The notes under the pieces: model-generated
Databases searched by the model: none
What the model was told of the DNA's origin: nothing
Seen by the model: the letters and a program-made list of their open reading frames with translations, nothing else
NCBI GenBank assembly: GCA_038150225.1
Contig: JAYQWG010000013.1
Span: 1 to 52,916, forward strand
Length of the DNA: 52,916 bases
Reading direction: 5' to 3'
Origin: Lucifugimonas sp038150225
Lineage (GTDB): Bacteria; Chloroflexota; Dehalococcoidia; Lucifugimonadales; Lucifugimonadaceae
Made by a program: the position numbers and the translations under genes
Shown: positions 24,050 through 33,028 of the stretch, one piece after another
Layout of the letters: each line of letters opens with the position of its first letter
Position numbering within the stretch: position 1 is the first letter of the stretch

Positions 24050-27000
24050 CAGGCAGTGTCGACGAGTGACAGTCGAGCGTTCGGGTTGCTACTACCCATT
24101 TCGACTACTTTCATGCTCTCACTGGATGGAGCGAGTTCCTGGAACATTTCGACTGTTGATGGGTGACAGGTCAGGAACAAAATCTGGAAACGCTCAGAGA
24201 GGTCCATTATCGCCTGTGCCGCCGCCTTTGCTCGGTCCGGGTCGAAGTTGACCAGGATGTCATCAAGGATGACTGGCATCGGTTCAGCATTCTTGGCGTA
24301 CTCTTCAATCAGAGCGAATCGCATTGCCAGGAAGAGCTGCTCGGCTGTACCACGAGAAAGTTCGCCGGCCCGTTTGGTGTGAGCTTCACCCTCGACTACT
24401 TCAAGATCCTGATCTTTTTCGCCTATTACTGCACGGACCGCTGTGTACCGACCTGCCGTTAGTCGCTTCAAGTAGCGGGAGGCAGCTTGCATCATCGCTG
24501 GCTGCCGGTCCTTCTGGAACTCCTCACGCGTGCTTTCAAATATGTGCTTGGCGATGGTCAACATTGCCCAGCGGTTTGCATCAGAGTCGAGCTTTTCCTG
24601 CAACACGTTGATCTTGGAGTGCAATTCCAGAGCTTGACCAGACTTCTCAAATTCAGTCTGTTGGCGACGCAGGTCTCCCTGTTCGGAGTGAAGACCGTTG
24701 ATCTGTTCACGCAGCCGCTTCTCGTCATCTTCGAGCTGCTGCATCCGAGCCACAGCATCTTCGTGTGGTGTCGACTGAAGATCGTTTCGGTACGGATCGC
24801 CATCTTCATTACTTAGAAGCGGGTTGTTTTCGAGTAGTTCAGATAACTTGCGTTCGAGATCTCGACGTTCTCTTACCTGAGCAGCGAGAGCCTTGAACTG
24901 TTCGTGGTCCTCAGTTTCACCTGTTTCGAGCAACATCCATAGTCCACCGTCAACCTCTTCCATGCGGTTGATCAACGTGGCACGCTCAACTTCCCAGGAT
25001 TCCATCTCACGGGTTATCTGTGACTGACGTTCGACCGCACGGTCGTGATCGCGCCAGCGAGTAGCAAGGCTCTCAAGCACCGGTGCAGCCTGCATGGGCT
25101 TCGGTTCCGGTAAGTCTGGTAGTGCCGCAGCTTCAAGGACTTCTGAAAGTCGGAACTCGATTTCTCCGACTGCGTCGGACATTTGAGAAACCCGCGCACG
25201 CAACTCTGACGTCGCTTTCTGTTGTGCCTTTAACGTCCTGATGCTTGCCATGACGGTAGCAGCTTGTGCCGGGTCGAGATCGATTCGTAGTTCAGTCCGT
25301 TCAAGAAGCAGTTGCCAGCGGTTCTGTACGTCGGCAAGTGTGTTTGATGCCAGCGCAAGATCGGTATGAGATTCGGTCAGGCGAACATCTATTGCAGATA
25401 GTCGTGCGGCCGCAGTATCGAACTCTCTTGATACAGACTCAAATCTCCGTCGTAAGTCGAGTGATCGATCCAATTCACCGGCTTTTTCTTCAATGTCCCT
25501 GATATTCGGTTCTTCAGGCATGCCGAATTCTTTTGCAATTGCAGCAATCTCGGCTTTGACACGTTCTCGTCGAAGTTTGACCTCTTCAACTTGTTCGTTG
25601 ACGATGTCTTTCGCTTCACCGATTTCGGGTTTCTTAATCGTGATTTTGAAGCCGCCAGCGGCACGAGCCCTGACGATCAAGAGCAATCCTGCAGATACAG
25701 CAAGGAATCCAGCGAGAGCTCCTGAGAGTTCGCCGCTCATGTAACTCCACGCCATCGATGCAATACCGATGATTACGACCACTATGGGCATCAGGATGGA
25801 GCCTACGAACCCACCAATCTGCTCCGTCTCAGTTTGAGCGAGGGTTTCAGTTAGCTTGTTCTGTGCTTCGCCGAGTTCTGTTCTGATCGATCCTTCTTCG
25901 GCGATGGCGGCACGCAACCTCGACAGTCGGTCACGACGCTTTTCAAGATCGGCCGAAGTCTCAGTTGGAACTCCGGTTAATGCATCCCGAGCATTAGCGA
26001 GTTTCATGGCTTCATCAGCCATTGTTGTGCGGTCTTTGGTGCGACTTTCTACCGCGAGCTCAGCTTCCTGGTAGGTGCGTCGAGCTTTGGTCAGCTCCGC
26101 TCCCGTGGAATCAAGATTGGCCTGTAGGTCGAGCGGTGTTTCGAACTTGGAAACCGCCTCCTCAGACCAGCCAATCACGGCAAGGTCCCGATCCAACTGA
26201 GCTTGCTCTTCGTCGAGTTGTTTCTCGATGAGCGGTAGATCTGTAACAGCCTTGTTGTAGTGAGCTGTTTCCATAATCAGGCTATGGATTTCGTCGGCCT
26301 TTTCACCGAATGTCGGAACCACACCTTCCGAGTCGTATTCAGATTTGCGTTCCTGTTGCTTAAGATCGCCGTTTTCGAGCTGGTTCTGGAGTTCGTTTTT
26401 CTGTTCGACCAGAGATTCGAGCTGTTGAATAGCGTCCTCGGGCATTGAAGCGTTGTCAGGCAACTCGGAAATCTGACGCTCTATTTCAATTTTTCGGTCC
26501 CATGGCTTTCGCAGGCTTACAAGAGTTTTTTGCCGCTCGATGGTCGAACGCATTTCTTCGAGGTCTGCTGTTTGAACATCGATCTGCTCGGCAAGCTGCT
26601 CAAGACCATTGGAAAGATCGGTGTACTGGTCACTGTTGCGTCGAATCTCTTCTAACTGAGATTTAGCTTCTATCAACTGCTTTTCGAGTGAACGAATGCT
26701 TCCAGAACGTGGCTTCAGGTAGATACCGAGTTCTTTATCGATTCTTGATCGAGCATCCGTCAGAGAAACATTGGCTAGGCCCAGGCCAACCGAGTAAATC
26801 TTGTCACGAATCTCATCTGAGTTGAGAGATTCGATCTCCTGGAGCTCGCTTAGCGAGATCGAGAACACGTTTGTGTACAGATCAGCGTCGATGCCACCGA
26901 GGAGACGCTTAAGTACGTCATCTCCGCCAGGCTCGTGACCAGATACAGTGACTTCACCCCGCCTTTTTCCATCGCGACGGTGAACGTCATAAACAGATTC

Positions 27001-27252
27001 GTTTGAACTGAGCAGACTGATTGACCCCGCAGCGGCTTCGGGCTTGAAATGCCTGTAAAGGAACAGGTTTCGTACCGCAGCTCGGTCGGCGTTATTCGCG
27101 TAACCGAATAGAACGGAGCGAAGGAATGCCCGAATCGCCGATTTTCCTGCTTCGTTTGGACCGTGCAGGAGAGTCAGTTGGCCGGAAAGATCGCTGAACT
27201 CACGATCGGCGAACGGACCAAAGTTTTCTATGTTGATACCAGAGAGCTTCAC
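24049..27252 (-). CDS. SbcC/YhaN-like SMC-type ATPase
   Basis: A 1067-residue AAA protein of the SbcC/Rad50 type, closest in layout to YhaN. The N-terminus has KLSGINIENFGPF and Walker A LLHGPNEAGKSAIRAFL. Long heptad-rich coiled coils occupy most of residues 170-900. They are split near the middle by a hydrophobic stretch (about residues 500-540, IGGFVGSILMPIVVVIIGIAS and the following LAGFLAVSAGLLLIVRA), as in YhaN-type proteins. The C-terminus has the signature ELSRGTAEQLFLAMRFALIEEY and Walker B MPVILDDILVNFD. The start is the GTG at 27252, one base after the TAA of the nuclease gene; the frame upstream of it is only the other gene's shadow. It probably works with that nuclease in DNA-end processing. 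Confidence 0.9.
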   Translation of the reverse strand: MKLSGINIENFGPFADREFSDLSGQLTLLHGPNEAGKSAIRAFLRSVLFGYANNADRAAVRNLFLYRHFKPEAAAGSISLLSSNESVYDVHRRDGKRRGEVTVSGHEPGGDDVLKRLLGGIDADLYTNVFSISLSELQEIESLNSDEIRDKIYSVGLGLANVSLTDARSRIDKELGIYLKPRSGSIRSLEKQLIEAKSQLEEIRRNSDQYTDLSNGLEQLAEQIDVQTADLEEMRSTIERQKTLVSLRKPWDRKIEIERQISELPDNASMPEDAIQQLESLVEQKNELQNQLENGDLKQQERKSEYDSEGVVPTFGEKADEIHSLIMETAHYNKAVTDLPLIEKQLDEEQAQLDRDLAVIGWSEEAVSKFETPLDLQANLDSTGAELTKARRTYQEAELAVESRTKDRTTMADEAMKLANARDALTGVPTETSADLEKRRDRLSRLRAAIAEEGSIRTELGEAQNKLTETLAQTETEQIGGFVGSILMPIVVVIIGIASMAWSYMSGELSGALAGFLAVSAGLLLIVRARAAGGFKITIKKPEIGEAKDIVNEQVEEVKLRRERVKAEIAAIAKEFGMPEEPNIRDIEEKAGELDRSLDLRRRFESVSREFDTAAARLSAIDVRLTESHTDLALASNTLADVQNRWQLLLERTELRIDLDPAQAATVMASIRTLKAQQKATSELRARVSQMSDAVGEIEFRLSEVLEAAALPDLPEPKPMQAAPVLESLATRWRDHDRAVERQSQITREMESWEVERATLINRMEEVDGGLWMLLETGETEDHEQFKALAAQVRERRDLERKLSELLENNPLLSNEDGDPYRNDLQSTPHEDAVARMQQLEDDEKRLREQINGLHSEQGDLRRQQTEFEKSGQALELHSKINVLQEKLDSDANRWAMLTIAKHIFESTREEFQKDRQPAMMQAASRYLKRLTAGRYTAVRAVIGEKDQDLEVVEGEAHTKRAGELSRGTAEQLFLAMRFALIEEYAKNAEPMPVILDDILVNFDPDRAKAAAQAIMDLSERFQILFLTCHPSTVEMFQELAPSSESMKVVEMGSSNPNARLSLVDTA

Positions 27253-27253
27253 G

Positions 27254-28510
27254 TTAGCGCCCGTTCTCCAGTAATTCAGCCAAATACCAGGTGGCTTCCT
27301 CAGTCCAGTCTGAAAGCTGTTCTGAGTTCGCGGTTGGCAGCGAGTTGCGCCGACCCGAGAATACCTCGGCAACTACTTTTTCAAGTTTCTCCAACTCAGA
27401 TTTGTCCGACTTGTAACCGATAGTCCTGCTAAGCGCCGCACCAAGGAAATCATCTTGTTTCGCTCGATCTTCGACATCCATTGAGGGTCGTGTCGAGTTG
27501 ATGATCTTGTCAGTCCAAACCCACGGAGATTCACTACCGCTCCATGCCGTGCGTGCACGCTCGATAAGGTCGTCGATCTCGCCCTCTCTCTGAAGTTGTT
27601 CGTGGAGTGGTCCTCTACCTACGAGGTTGATCCTGCATACAACGTCTCGACCTTCAGCTTGAACGCTGAGGTTATCTGTATGTTGTCGCACTGCAGAATC
27701 CAGTTGATCAAGCGACTCGAGATTAGAAATATCTAGTTCGTCACGTTCCCATCGAACAACATCGAGAGATGCGAACTCAGTTGTCGCCTGACCCGAACCA
27801 TCTACGTTGACGACCAGTGCGCCCCTCGCTCCGGTTTCGTTCGGATGCCTCCCCTGGGTGTTTCCTGGGTATGCGATTACCGGGTTGGAGCTTTTTAGTG
27901 TCTGGCGTGTGTGCACGTGACCGAGCGCCCAGTAGTCAATTCCCGTTTGCGAAAGTTCTTCGACCGTACAAGGTGCATAAGGAGCGTGCGCGGTGTTACC
28001 GCCAACGTTGGCATGAAGTAAGCCAATTGAAAATACATCGCTTTGCGGCGCGGAGAACTGGATGGCGAGATTGTCGGTAACTTCTTGTGTCGGGTAGCTC
28101 ATGCCCTGAACTGAGGCGAGTAGTTCACCGTCGAATTCGACATTCATCCACTCAGGAGAATTCCCAAAAATGTGGACGCCCTCTGGCCATTCGATAGAAG
28201 ATTGCCAGCCGTCGAGTGGATCGTGGTTGCCGTGAACGATGAAGGATTGAATTCCATTCTCGGCCAGCTTTGAAAGTCCATCTCGGAACCTGAGCTGGGC
28301 CCGGACTGATCGATCGGCACCGTCGTACACGTCGCCAGCAATCACCAGAAATTTAGCGTCGTTCTTGATGCACAATTCAACGAGGTTCTGAAATGCCTGA
28401 AACGTCGACTCTCTTAATCGTTCTGCGACGTGCTTGTCCGTTTCGCCTATTCCAGCGAACGGGGAGTCAATGTGAAGGTCTGCCGCGTGGACAAACCGGA
28501 ATGGTTGCAT
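27254..28510 (-). CDS. YhaO/SbcD-like metallophosphoesterase
   Basis: A 418-residue DNA nuclease-like phosphoesterase. The five metal motifs are present: FVHAADLHIDSPF, LVIAGDVYDGADRS, FIVHGNHDPLDGW, IGLLHANV and ALGHVHTRQ. The capping region and a C-terminal helical part (SELEKLEKVVAEVF...) follow. SbcD/Mre11-type proteins cut DNA hairpins and ends when paired with an SbcC/Rad50 ATPase, encoded directly downstream (TAACGTG junction). The three-gene set nuclease-ATPase-acetyltransferase is transcribed from about 28.5 kb. Confidence 0.92.
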   Translation of the reverse strand: MQPFRFVHAADLHIDSPFAGIGETDKHVAERLRESTFQAFQNLVELCIKNDAKFLVIAGDVYDGADRSVRAQLRFRDGLSKLAENGIQSFIVHGNHDPLDGWQSSIEWPEGVHIFGNSPEWMNVEFDGELLASVQGMSYPTQEVTDNLAIQFSAPQSDVFSIGLLHANVGGNTAHAPYAPCTVEELSQTGIDYWALGHVHTRQTLKSSNPVIAYPGNTQGRHPNETGARGALVVNVDGSGQATTEFASLDVVRWERDELDISNLESLDQLDSAVRQHTDNLSVQAEGRDVVCRINLVGRGPLHEQLQREGEIDDLIERARTAWSGSESPWVWTDKIINSTRPSMDVEDRAKQDDFLGAALSRTIGYKSDKSELEKLEKVVAEVFSGRRNSLPTANSEQLSDWTEEATWYLAELLENGR

Positions 28511-28707
28511 GGTTCCGCTGTTCAGACTCTATTGGTTTCAATCGCCGGGTGGAGCTCCGCGGGTTCGACGCCCGCAAGCGAATGATCAATTTAGCCTTCA
28601 AGTCAGTTTAGCAACGCGAGGGGGAACCATAAGAGTGTGCTGTCACTTACAAACTATGTGGGTGTGAACACGCGTATGCGAACTGGAAAACGTGTATTTG
28701 AGAGTGC

Positions 28708-29406
28708 CTAACTCGATTTCGTCCCGATATACATTCCGCGACCGAAGAGTCCTGATTCGTCAAATTCAACAAATAAACCGGCATATTCGAAGGCGGAAAG
28801 GTACTCATCGTGAGTGAACCAACCCATCTCGTGGGTTTCTGTTACGCGATTAACGCCTGATGAATCACCAATCAGGTATTCAAAAACAACTCTTCCTCGC
28901 TCGACAGGCTCAGCAACGGTCATTCTAGTTACGACGAACTCCTCGGTTTCAACGGTATCAGAGTGTGCTTTGCCGACCAGCCAGGACTCAGGAGTAATCC
29001 ATGGCTCGACGAAAAGTAGTCCACCCGGAGCAATGTGGTCAGACATCTTCTGGACCGCCTGATTCATTCGTTCGACAGTTTTGGTGTAACCGATCGATGA
29101 AAACAGGCAGGTGACTACATCGAATTGCTGGACGATATTTAGCGCGGTCATGTCCTGTCTGTACAGGCACACGTTTGGGACTCGTTCTGCAGCGACAGCA
29201 AGCATTTCCGAATCAAGATCTACTCCGGAGCACTCGTATCGCTGTGCCAGGAGTTCGAGGTGCTTTCCTGTTCCGCAGGCGACATCAAGAAGGGTGCGCG
29301 CGCTCGTATTACGACCTCCGATGAGTGAGGTCAGGATTTCGACTTCCTTCTCGTAATCCTTGTCTGAGTAAACGGCGTCGTAGTGCTTTGCGGTCTTGGT
29401 GAACAT
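28708..29406 (-). CDS. Class I SAM-dependent methyltransferase
   Basis: A 232-residue methyltransferase with a Rossmann fold. The SAM-binding motif I is TLLDVACGTGKHLELLAQ (about residues 38-55), followed by the acidic ribose contact CSGVDLDSEML and motif IV FDVVTCLFSSIGYT. The N-terminal YDAVYSDKDYEKEVEIL is typical of small-molecule methyltransferases. Substrate unknown. It lies alone, about 200 bases from its neighbours. Confidence 0.9.
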   Translation of the reverse strand: MFTKTAKHYDAVYSDKDYEKEVEILTSLIGGRNTSARTLLDVACGTGKHLELLAQRYECSGVDLDSEMLAVAAERVPNVCLYRQDMTALNIVQQFDVVTCLFSSIGYTKTVERMNQAVQKMSDHIAPGGLLFVEPWITPESWLVGKAHSDTVETEEFVVTRMTVAEPVERGRVVFEYLIGDSSGVNRVTETHEMGWFTHDEYLSAFEYAGLFVEFDESGLFGRGMYIGTKSS

Positions 29407-29499
29407 GGGAAGGATTGTAGTTCACCGGCTACAGGAAAGATTATGTTGCCCGTATAGGTCTCTCCACTTCGGTCGAGACGCGTGGAGTCGAGCGTTTGG

Positions 29500-29552
29500 A
29501 GATGTCATCCTGAACCTGCCCGCCCTGAGCCTGTCGAACGTGTCGAAGGATT
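29500..29552. repeat. Family B repeat
   Basis: GTCATCCTGAACCTGCC followed by CCCTGAGCCTGTCGAA, CGTGTCGAAGGAT: two overlapping copies of the CCTGAGCCTGTCGAAGG core. This is the only copy noticed to the right of 19.1 kb. Confidence 0.5.
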
Positions 29553-29554
29553 AA

Positions 29555-29590
29555 AGAAGAAGAGCCGTCCTAAACGGAACGGCTCTTCTC
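29555..29590 (-). terminator. Terminator of groES-groEL
   Basis: GAAGAGCCGT (29559-29568) pairs with ACGGCTCTTC (29579-29588) around a 10-base loop. On the minus strand the stem is followed by TTCTTTAAT. It begins about 27 bases after the groEL stop. Confidence 0.75.
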
Positions 29591-29615
29591 ATAAGTTCTA
29601 ATAAACCAGAGGTTT

Positions 29616-31247
29616 TTAGAAGCCCATGTCTCCACCAGGAGGTCCACCTGCCGGCATTGCTGGCATTGGCTCGTCCTTTTCGCTGATCAGAGCCTCGGTT
29701 GTGAGGATCATTCCAGCAACGGAAACTGCGTTCTCAACAGCTGCTCGTGTCACCTTTGCAGGGTCGACGATACCGAGGTCGAGCATGTCACCGTATACAC
29801 CCTTGTGAGCGTCGAAACCGTAGTTCTTGTCGGTGTTCTCGGAAACGTTAGCGAGGATTACTGCCCCTTCGAAACCTGAGTTAGCAGCGATAACTTTGAT
29901 CGGAGCAACGAGCGCCTTTCGGAGAACGTCGATTCCAGTCTGCTCGTCATCGATCTCCGACTTCACGTCAGCAAGAGCGGCAGCTGCTCGAATGAGAACA
30001 GTTCCGCCACCAGGTACGATTCCCTCTTCAACTGCTGCACGAGTAGCTGAGAGAGCATCTTCCATGCGCTGCTTCTTCTCTTTCATCTCGACTTCGGTTG
30101 CAGCACCGACTCGGAGAATTGCAACACCACCGGAAAGCTTTGCCAGTCGTTCCTGGAGCTTCTCACGGTCGTAGTCTGAAGTGGTCTCTACGATCTGAGT
30201 TTCGATCTCAGCCTTTCGACCGTTGATCTTGTCGACTGAACCATCACCATCTACGAAAGTGGTGTCGTCCTTTTTCACAACAACCTGCTTGCACTTGCCA
30301 AGGTCGTCAAGAGTCACGGAGTCGAGCTTTCGACCGACTTCTTCGGAGATCACCGTTCCACCGGTAAGGATGGCGATGTCTTCGAGCATTGCCTTTCGGC
30401 GGTCACCAAATCCAGGTGCCTTCACCGCAGCAACGTTCAGTGTTCCTCGGAGTTTGTTCACAACGAGAGTAGCGAGTGCCTCGCCCTCAACGTCTTCAGC
30501 AATTACGAGGATGTTCTTGTTTGACTGTAGAACCTTCTCGAGAACTGGCAGGAGGTCGGAGATTGCGGAAATCTTCTGGCTGGTGATGAGCACGTAAGGG
30601 TCATCAAGTACAGCTTCCTGTCGGTCGGAGTTGGTTACGAAGTACGGGGAAAGGAATCCACGATCGATCTGCATACCTTCAACGAATTCGGTCTCGTATG
30701 AGAGAGACTTCGATTCGTCCACGGTAATGACACCGTCTTTACCAACCTTGTCCATTACGTCGGCGATCAGGCTACCCATCTCGTCGTCGTGTGATGAAAG
30801 GATTGCGACGTTCTCGATCTGTTCTTTCGAGTTGACCTCAGTCGACTGACCCGCGATGGAACTTCGAACAGCTTCCATCCCGATTTCCATACCGCGCTTC
30901 AGCGCCATTGGGTCGGCACCAGCTGCGACGTTCTTGAAACCTTCGGCAATGATTGCCTGGGCAAGCACGGTGGAGGTGGTTGTTCCGTCACCAGCGTCGT
31001 CGTTGGTCTTCTTGGAAACTTCCTTCAGAAGCTGAGCACCCATGTTTGCAAATGGGTCTTCGAGGTCAATTTCCTTAGCAATAGTCACACCGTCAGAGTT
31101 CACCTGCGGTGGGCCGAATTTCTTGTCGACGATAACGTTTCGACCTCGCGGGCCGAGCGTCGACTTGAGAGTGTCAGCGAGAGTGTCGATACCTTCCTTG
31201 AGGCGGGATCGAGCGTCATCGCTGAACTTTAGGTCTTTAGCTGCCAT
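29616..31247 (-). CDS. groL: Chaperonin GroEL (60 kDa)
   Basis: The ATP-driven folding chamber that works with GroES. At 543 residues it is full length. It has KDLKFSDDARSRLKEGIDTLADTLKSTLGPRG at the N-terminus, the ATP-site DDAGDGTTTSTVLAQAI, and the family signature AAVEEGIVPGGGT. The C-terminus ends in a short Gly/Met/Pro tail (PAMPAGGPPGGDMGF) instead of the pure GGM repeats of E. coli. groES is directly upstream (30-base gap), a CIRCE operator precedes both, and a terminator follows. Confidence 0.98.
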   Translation of the reverse strand: MAAKDLKFSDDARSRLKEGIDTLADTLKSTLGPRGRNVIVDKKFGPPQVNSDGVTIAKEIDLEDPFANMGAQLLKEVSKKTNDDAGDGTTTSTVLAQAIIAEGFKNVAAGADPMALKRGMEIGMEAVRSSIAGQSTEVNSKEQIENVAILSSHDDEMGSLIADVMDKVGKDGVITVDESKSLSYETEFVEGMQIDRGFLSPYFVTNSDRQEAVLDDPYVLITSQKISAISDLLPVLEKVLQSNKNILVIAEDVEGEALATLVVNKLRGTLNVAAVKAPGFGDRRKAMLEDIAILTGGTVISEEVGRKLDSVTLDDLGKCKQVVVKKDDTTFVDGDGSVDKINGRKAEIETQIVETTSDYDREKLQERLAKLSGGVAILRVGAATEVEMKEKKQRMEDALSATRAAVEEGIVPGGGTVLIRAAAALADVKSEIDDEQTGIDVLRKALVAPIKVIAANSGFEGAVILANVSENTDKNYGFDAHKGVYGDMLDLGIVDPAKVTRAAVENAVSVAGMILTTEALISEKDEPMPAMPAGGPPGGDMGF

Positions 31248-31277
31248 TAGTTATTTATCTCCAAATATGGCTGACAA

Positions 31278-31574
31278 TTAGCCAACGATTGCGAGAATGT
31301 CGTTCTCACGGACGATCAGGTACTCAACGCCGCCTTCTGCGTATTCGGTTCCGGCGTACTTTGAGTAGATAACTGTGTCGCCGACGCTGACTGGAAGATC
31401 AATGAGAGTTCCGTCGTCGGTAGTGCGACCTGGTCCGGCTGCTACAACTTCGCCTTGTTGAGGCTTTTCTTTTGCAGTGTCCGGAATGATGATTCCACCC
31501 GGGGAGGTCTCTGCCTCCGCATCGGACGGCTGAATTACCACTCGATCTCCGAGCGGCTTGAGGTTCAGTGCCAC
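31278..31574 (-). CDS. groS: Co-chaperonin GroES (10 kDa)
   Basis: The lid of the GroEL chamber. The 98 residues contain LKPLGDRVVIQPSDAEAETSPGGIIIPDTAKEKPQQGEVVAAGPG (core and mobile loop) and the C-terminal VIYSKYAGTEY...YLIVRENDILAIVG. The start is the GTG at 31574 with AAGGAG about 10 bases upstream. The longer open frame to 31640 has no family similarity and runs towards the promoter. Confidence 0.97.
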   Translation of the reverse strand: MALNLKPLGDRVVIQPSDAEAETSPGGIIIPDTAKEKPQQGEVVAAGPGRTTDDGTLIDLPVSVGDTVIYSKYAGTEYAEGGVEYLIVRENDILAIVG

Positions 31575-31691
31575 TGGTTGTTTTCTCCTTAGTCGTGATT
31601 GCAAACAAAGTGCGTTCTGCCTCGAACGGTGCGGACACACCTTGGCTGAAACGCCTTCAAATGCCGTGTTAGCAGTGCGGGTGAACGACTG

Positions 31692-31718
31692 TTAGCAGTC
31701 AAGACCGCCGAGTGCTAA
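31692..31718. promoter_or_regulatory. CIRCE operator (HrcA site)
   Basis: TTAGCAGTC, nine bases, then GAGTGCTAA: the CIRCE inverted repeat (consensus TTAGCACTC-N9-GAGTGCTAA) with one mismatch in the left arm. It lies about 120 bases upstream of the groES start and predicts HrcA repression released by heat. A partial copy, TTAGCAGTG, starts about 20 bases to its left. hrcA is not in the window. Confidence 0.9.
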
Positions 31719-31831
31719 CGAGGGAATTTTATGAACGCGCTAACTGTGCGTCAACTGATAATGACGGTGTGAACGCGATCCGTGAGTGTGCGAACGGCTA
31801 ACGACTCTGAGCGAACAGGCTCACGTTCGAG

Positions 31832-33025
31832 CTAAGGAGCTGACGATTCGAACAGGATTTCGTCGTCGACCTGAATCTTGACTTTGCGCTGGTAGGTTGA
31901 GATCGCTTCGAGATTAGCTTCAACACCTAGCCCAGGTGCGTCTGAAGCACTAACGAAGCCTTTGGCGTCTCGGAAAATTCCGGTCGGTTCGGTCAGTCCA
32001 AGTATTAAAGGAGAGTCACCTGCCGGGTACTCGATGAGGTCGCAGTCCTCGTAACCCGCGAATACGTGAATTGACGCGGCGACTGAGAAATGACTCTTGA
32101 ACGTGTGGTTCACGTACTGGATACCGAGTTCGTTTGCTCGATCAGCAACCCGTTTGGCTTCCGTGATCCCACCTATGCGACCAACATCAATTTGAACGAA
32201 ATCCAGGCCAGTGTTAGTCATCATGTCATCAGCTGACCGGAAGAAATCTGCGCCTTCACCGCCGGCAATTCCAATGTTGATCGAGTTTGCTTTTACGCGA
32301 TCACTCAACGCTTTGTAGGCACCGACCTCTTCAGTTCGAAGTGGCTCTTCCAGCCAGGTGACATCGAAATCGGCAAACCTGACTGCTCTTTCGTATGCGG
32401 CGTCGACGTCATCACCCCAAATAACGCCAGCGTCGACCATAAGTTTTGCGTCGGGACCAAGTCCCTGTCTCGCTGATCGAACAAGAGCTACATCATCATC
32501 AAGTGATCCTTTGCCCATTGGTCCCCAGCCAAATTTTGCGGCTCTGAAATCACGTTCGATGATCGATTCCGCAACTGCTTTTGTCTCAGCAGGGTCGTCA
32601 CCGAACAGAACGCTGGCATATGGCAGTTTGCGATGAGACTCGTCATAACCAATGAGTTTCCACACTGGTTCTCCCAGATGCTTTCCGAGCACATCCCAAA
32701 GAGCAATGTCTGCACCTGCAACCGCGTGATCAAGTTGCTGGATGTCGAGTCCAAACTCACCTGCACGTTGACGGAGTTTGATTACGTCTTCGGGAGAATC
32801 GACACTTTGCCCGATTAGCGCTTCCTGGATGTTGATGATGTTCGAGTGTGACATCGGCATCACATATGCCGCCATCGACACGAGAGGAGATGCGTCGCAC
32901 TCACCCCAGCCTTCGAGACCACTGTCAGTTCGAACTCGAACCACGAGAGAGTCCTGGGTTCCGTCAGCTGCGCGTTGAATTTCTGGGAGTGCGACGTAAT
33001 AGAGGTCGATTGCCTCAATCTTCAT
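31832..33025 (-). CDS. Enolase-superfamily (mandelate racemase-like) protein
   Basis: A 397-residue enolase-superfamily enzyme, probably a sugar-acid dehydratase or racemase. It has the capping domain (MKIEAIDLYYVALPEI, VVRVRTDSGLEGWGECDASP) and a TIM barrel with metal ligands Asp in LMVDAGVIWG, Glu in TWLEEPL and Glu in IAGGEGADFF. A C-terminal VNHTFKSHFSVAAS supplies a possible His base. The usual KxK on barrel strand 2 reads AAKFGWG, so only the first Lys is kept. It follows a DHDPS-like gene with a 3-base gap, suggesting a dehydratase-aldolase pair. Substrate not assignable. Confidence 0.9.
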   Translation of the reverse strand: MKIEAIDLYYVALPEIQRAADGTQDSLVVRVRTDSGLEGWGECDASPLVSMAAYVMPMSHSNIINIQEALIGQSVDSPEDVIKLRQRAGEFGLDIQQLDHAVAGADIALWDVLGKHLGEPVWKLIGYDESHRKLPYASVLFGDDPAETKAVAESIIERDFRAAKFGWGPMGKGSLDDDVALVRSARQGLGPDAKLMVDAGVIWGDDVDAAYERAVRFADFDVTWLEEPLRTEEVGAYKALSDRVKANSINIGIAGGEGADFFRSADDMMTNTGLDFVQIDVGRIGGITEAKRVADRANELGIQYVNHTFKSHFSVAASIHVFAGYEDCDLIEYPAGDSPLILGLTEPTGIFRDAKGFVSASDAPGLGVEANLEAISTYQRKVKIQVDDEILFESSAP

Positions 33026-33028
33026 GAG

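Noticed and set aside
28552..28575. tRNA-like T-arm (GCGGG-TTCGACG-CCCGC)
   Set aside because: No matching acceptor stem, D-arm or anticodon arm was found on either side.
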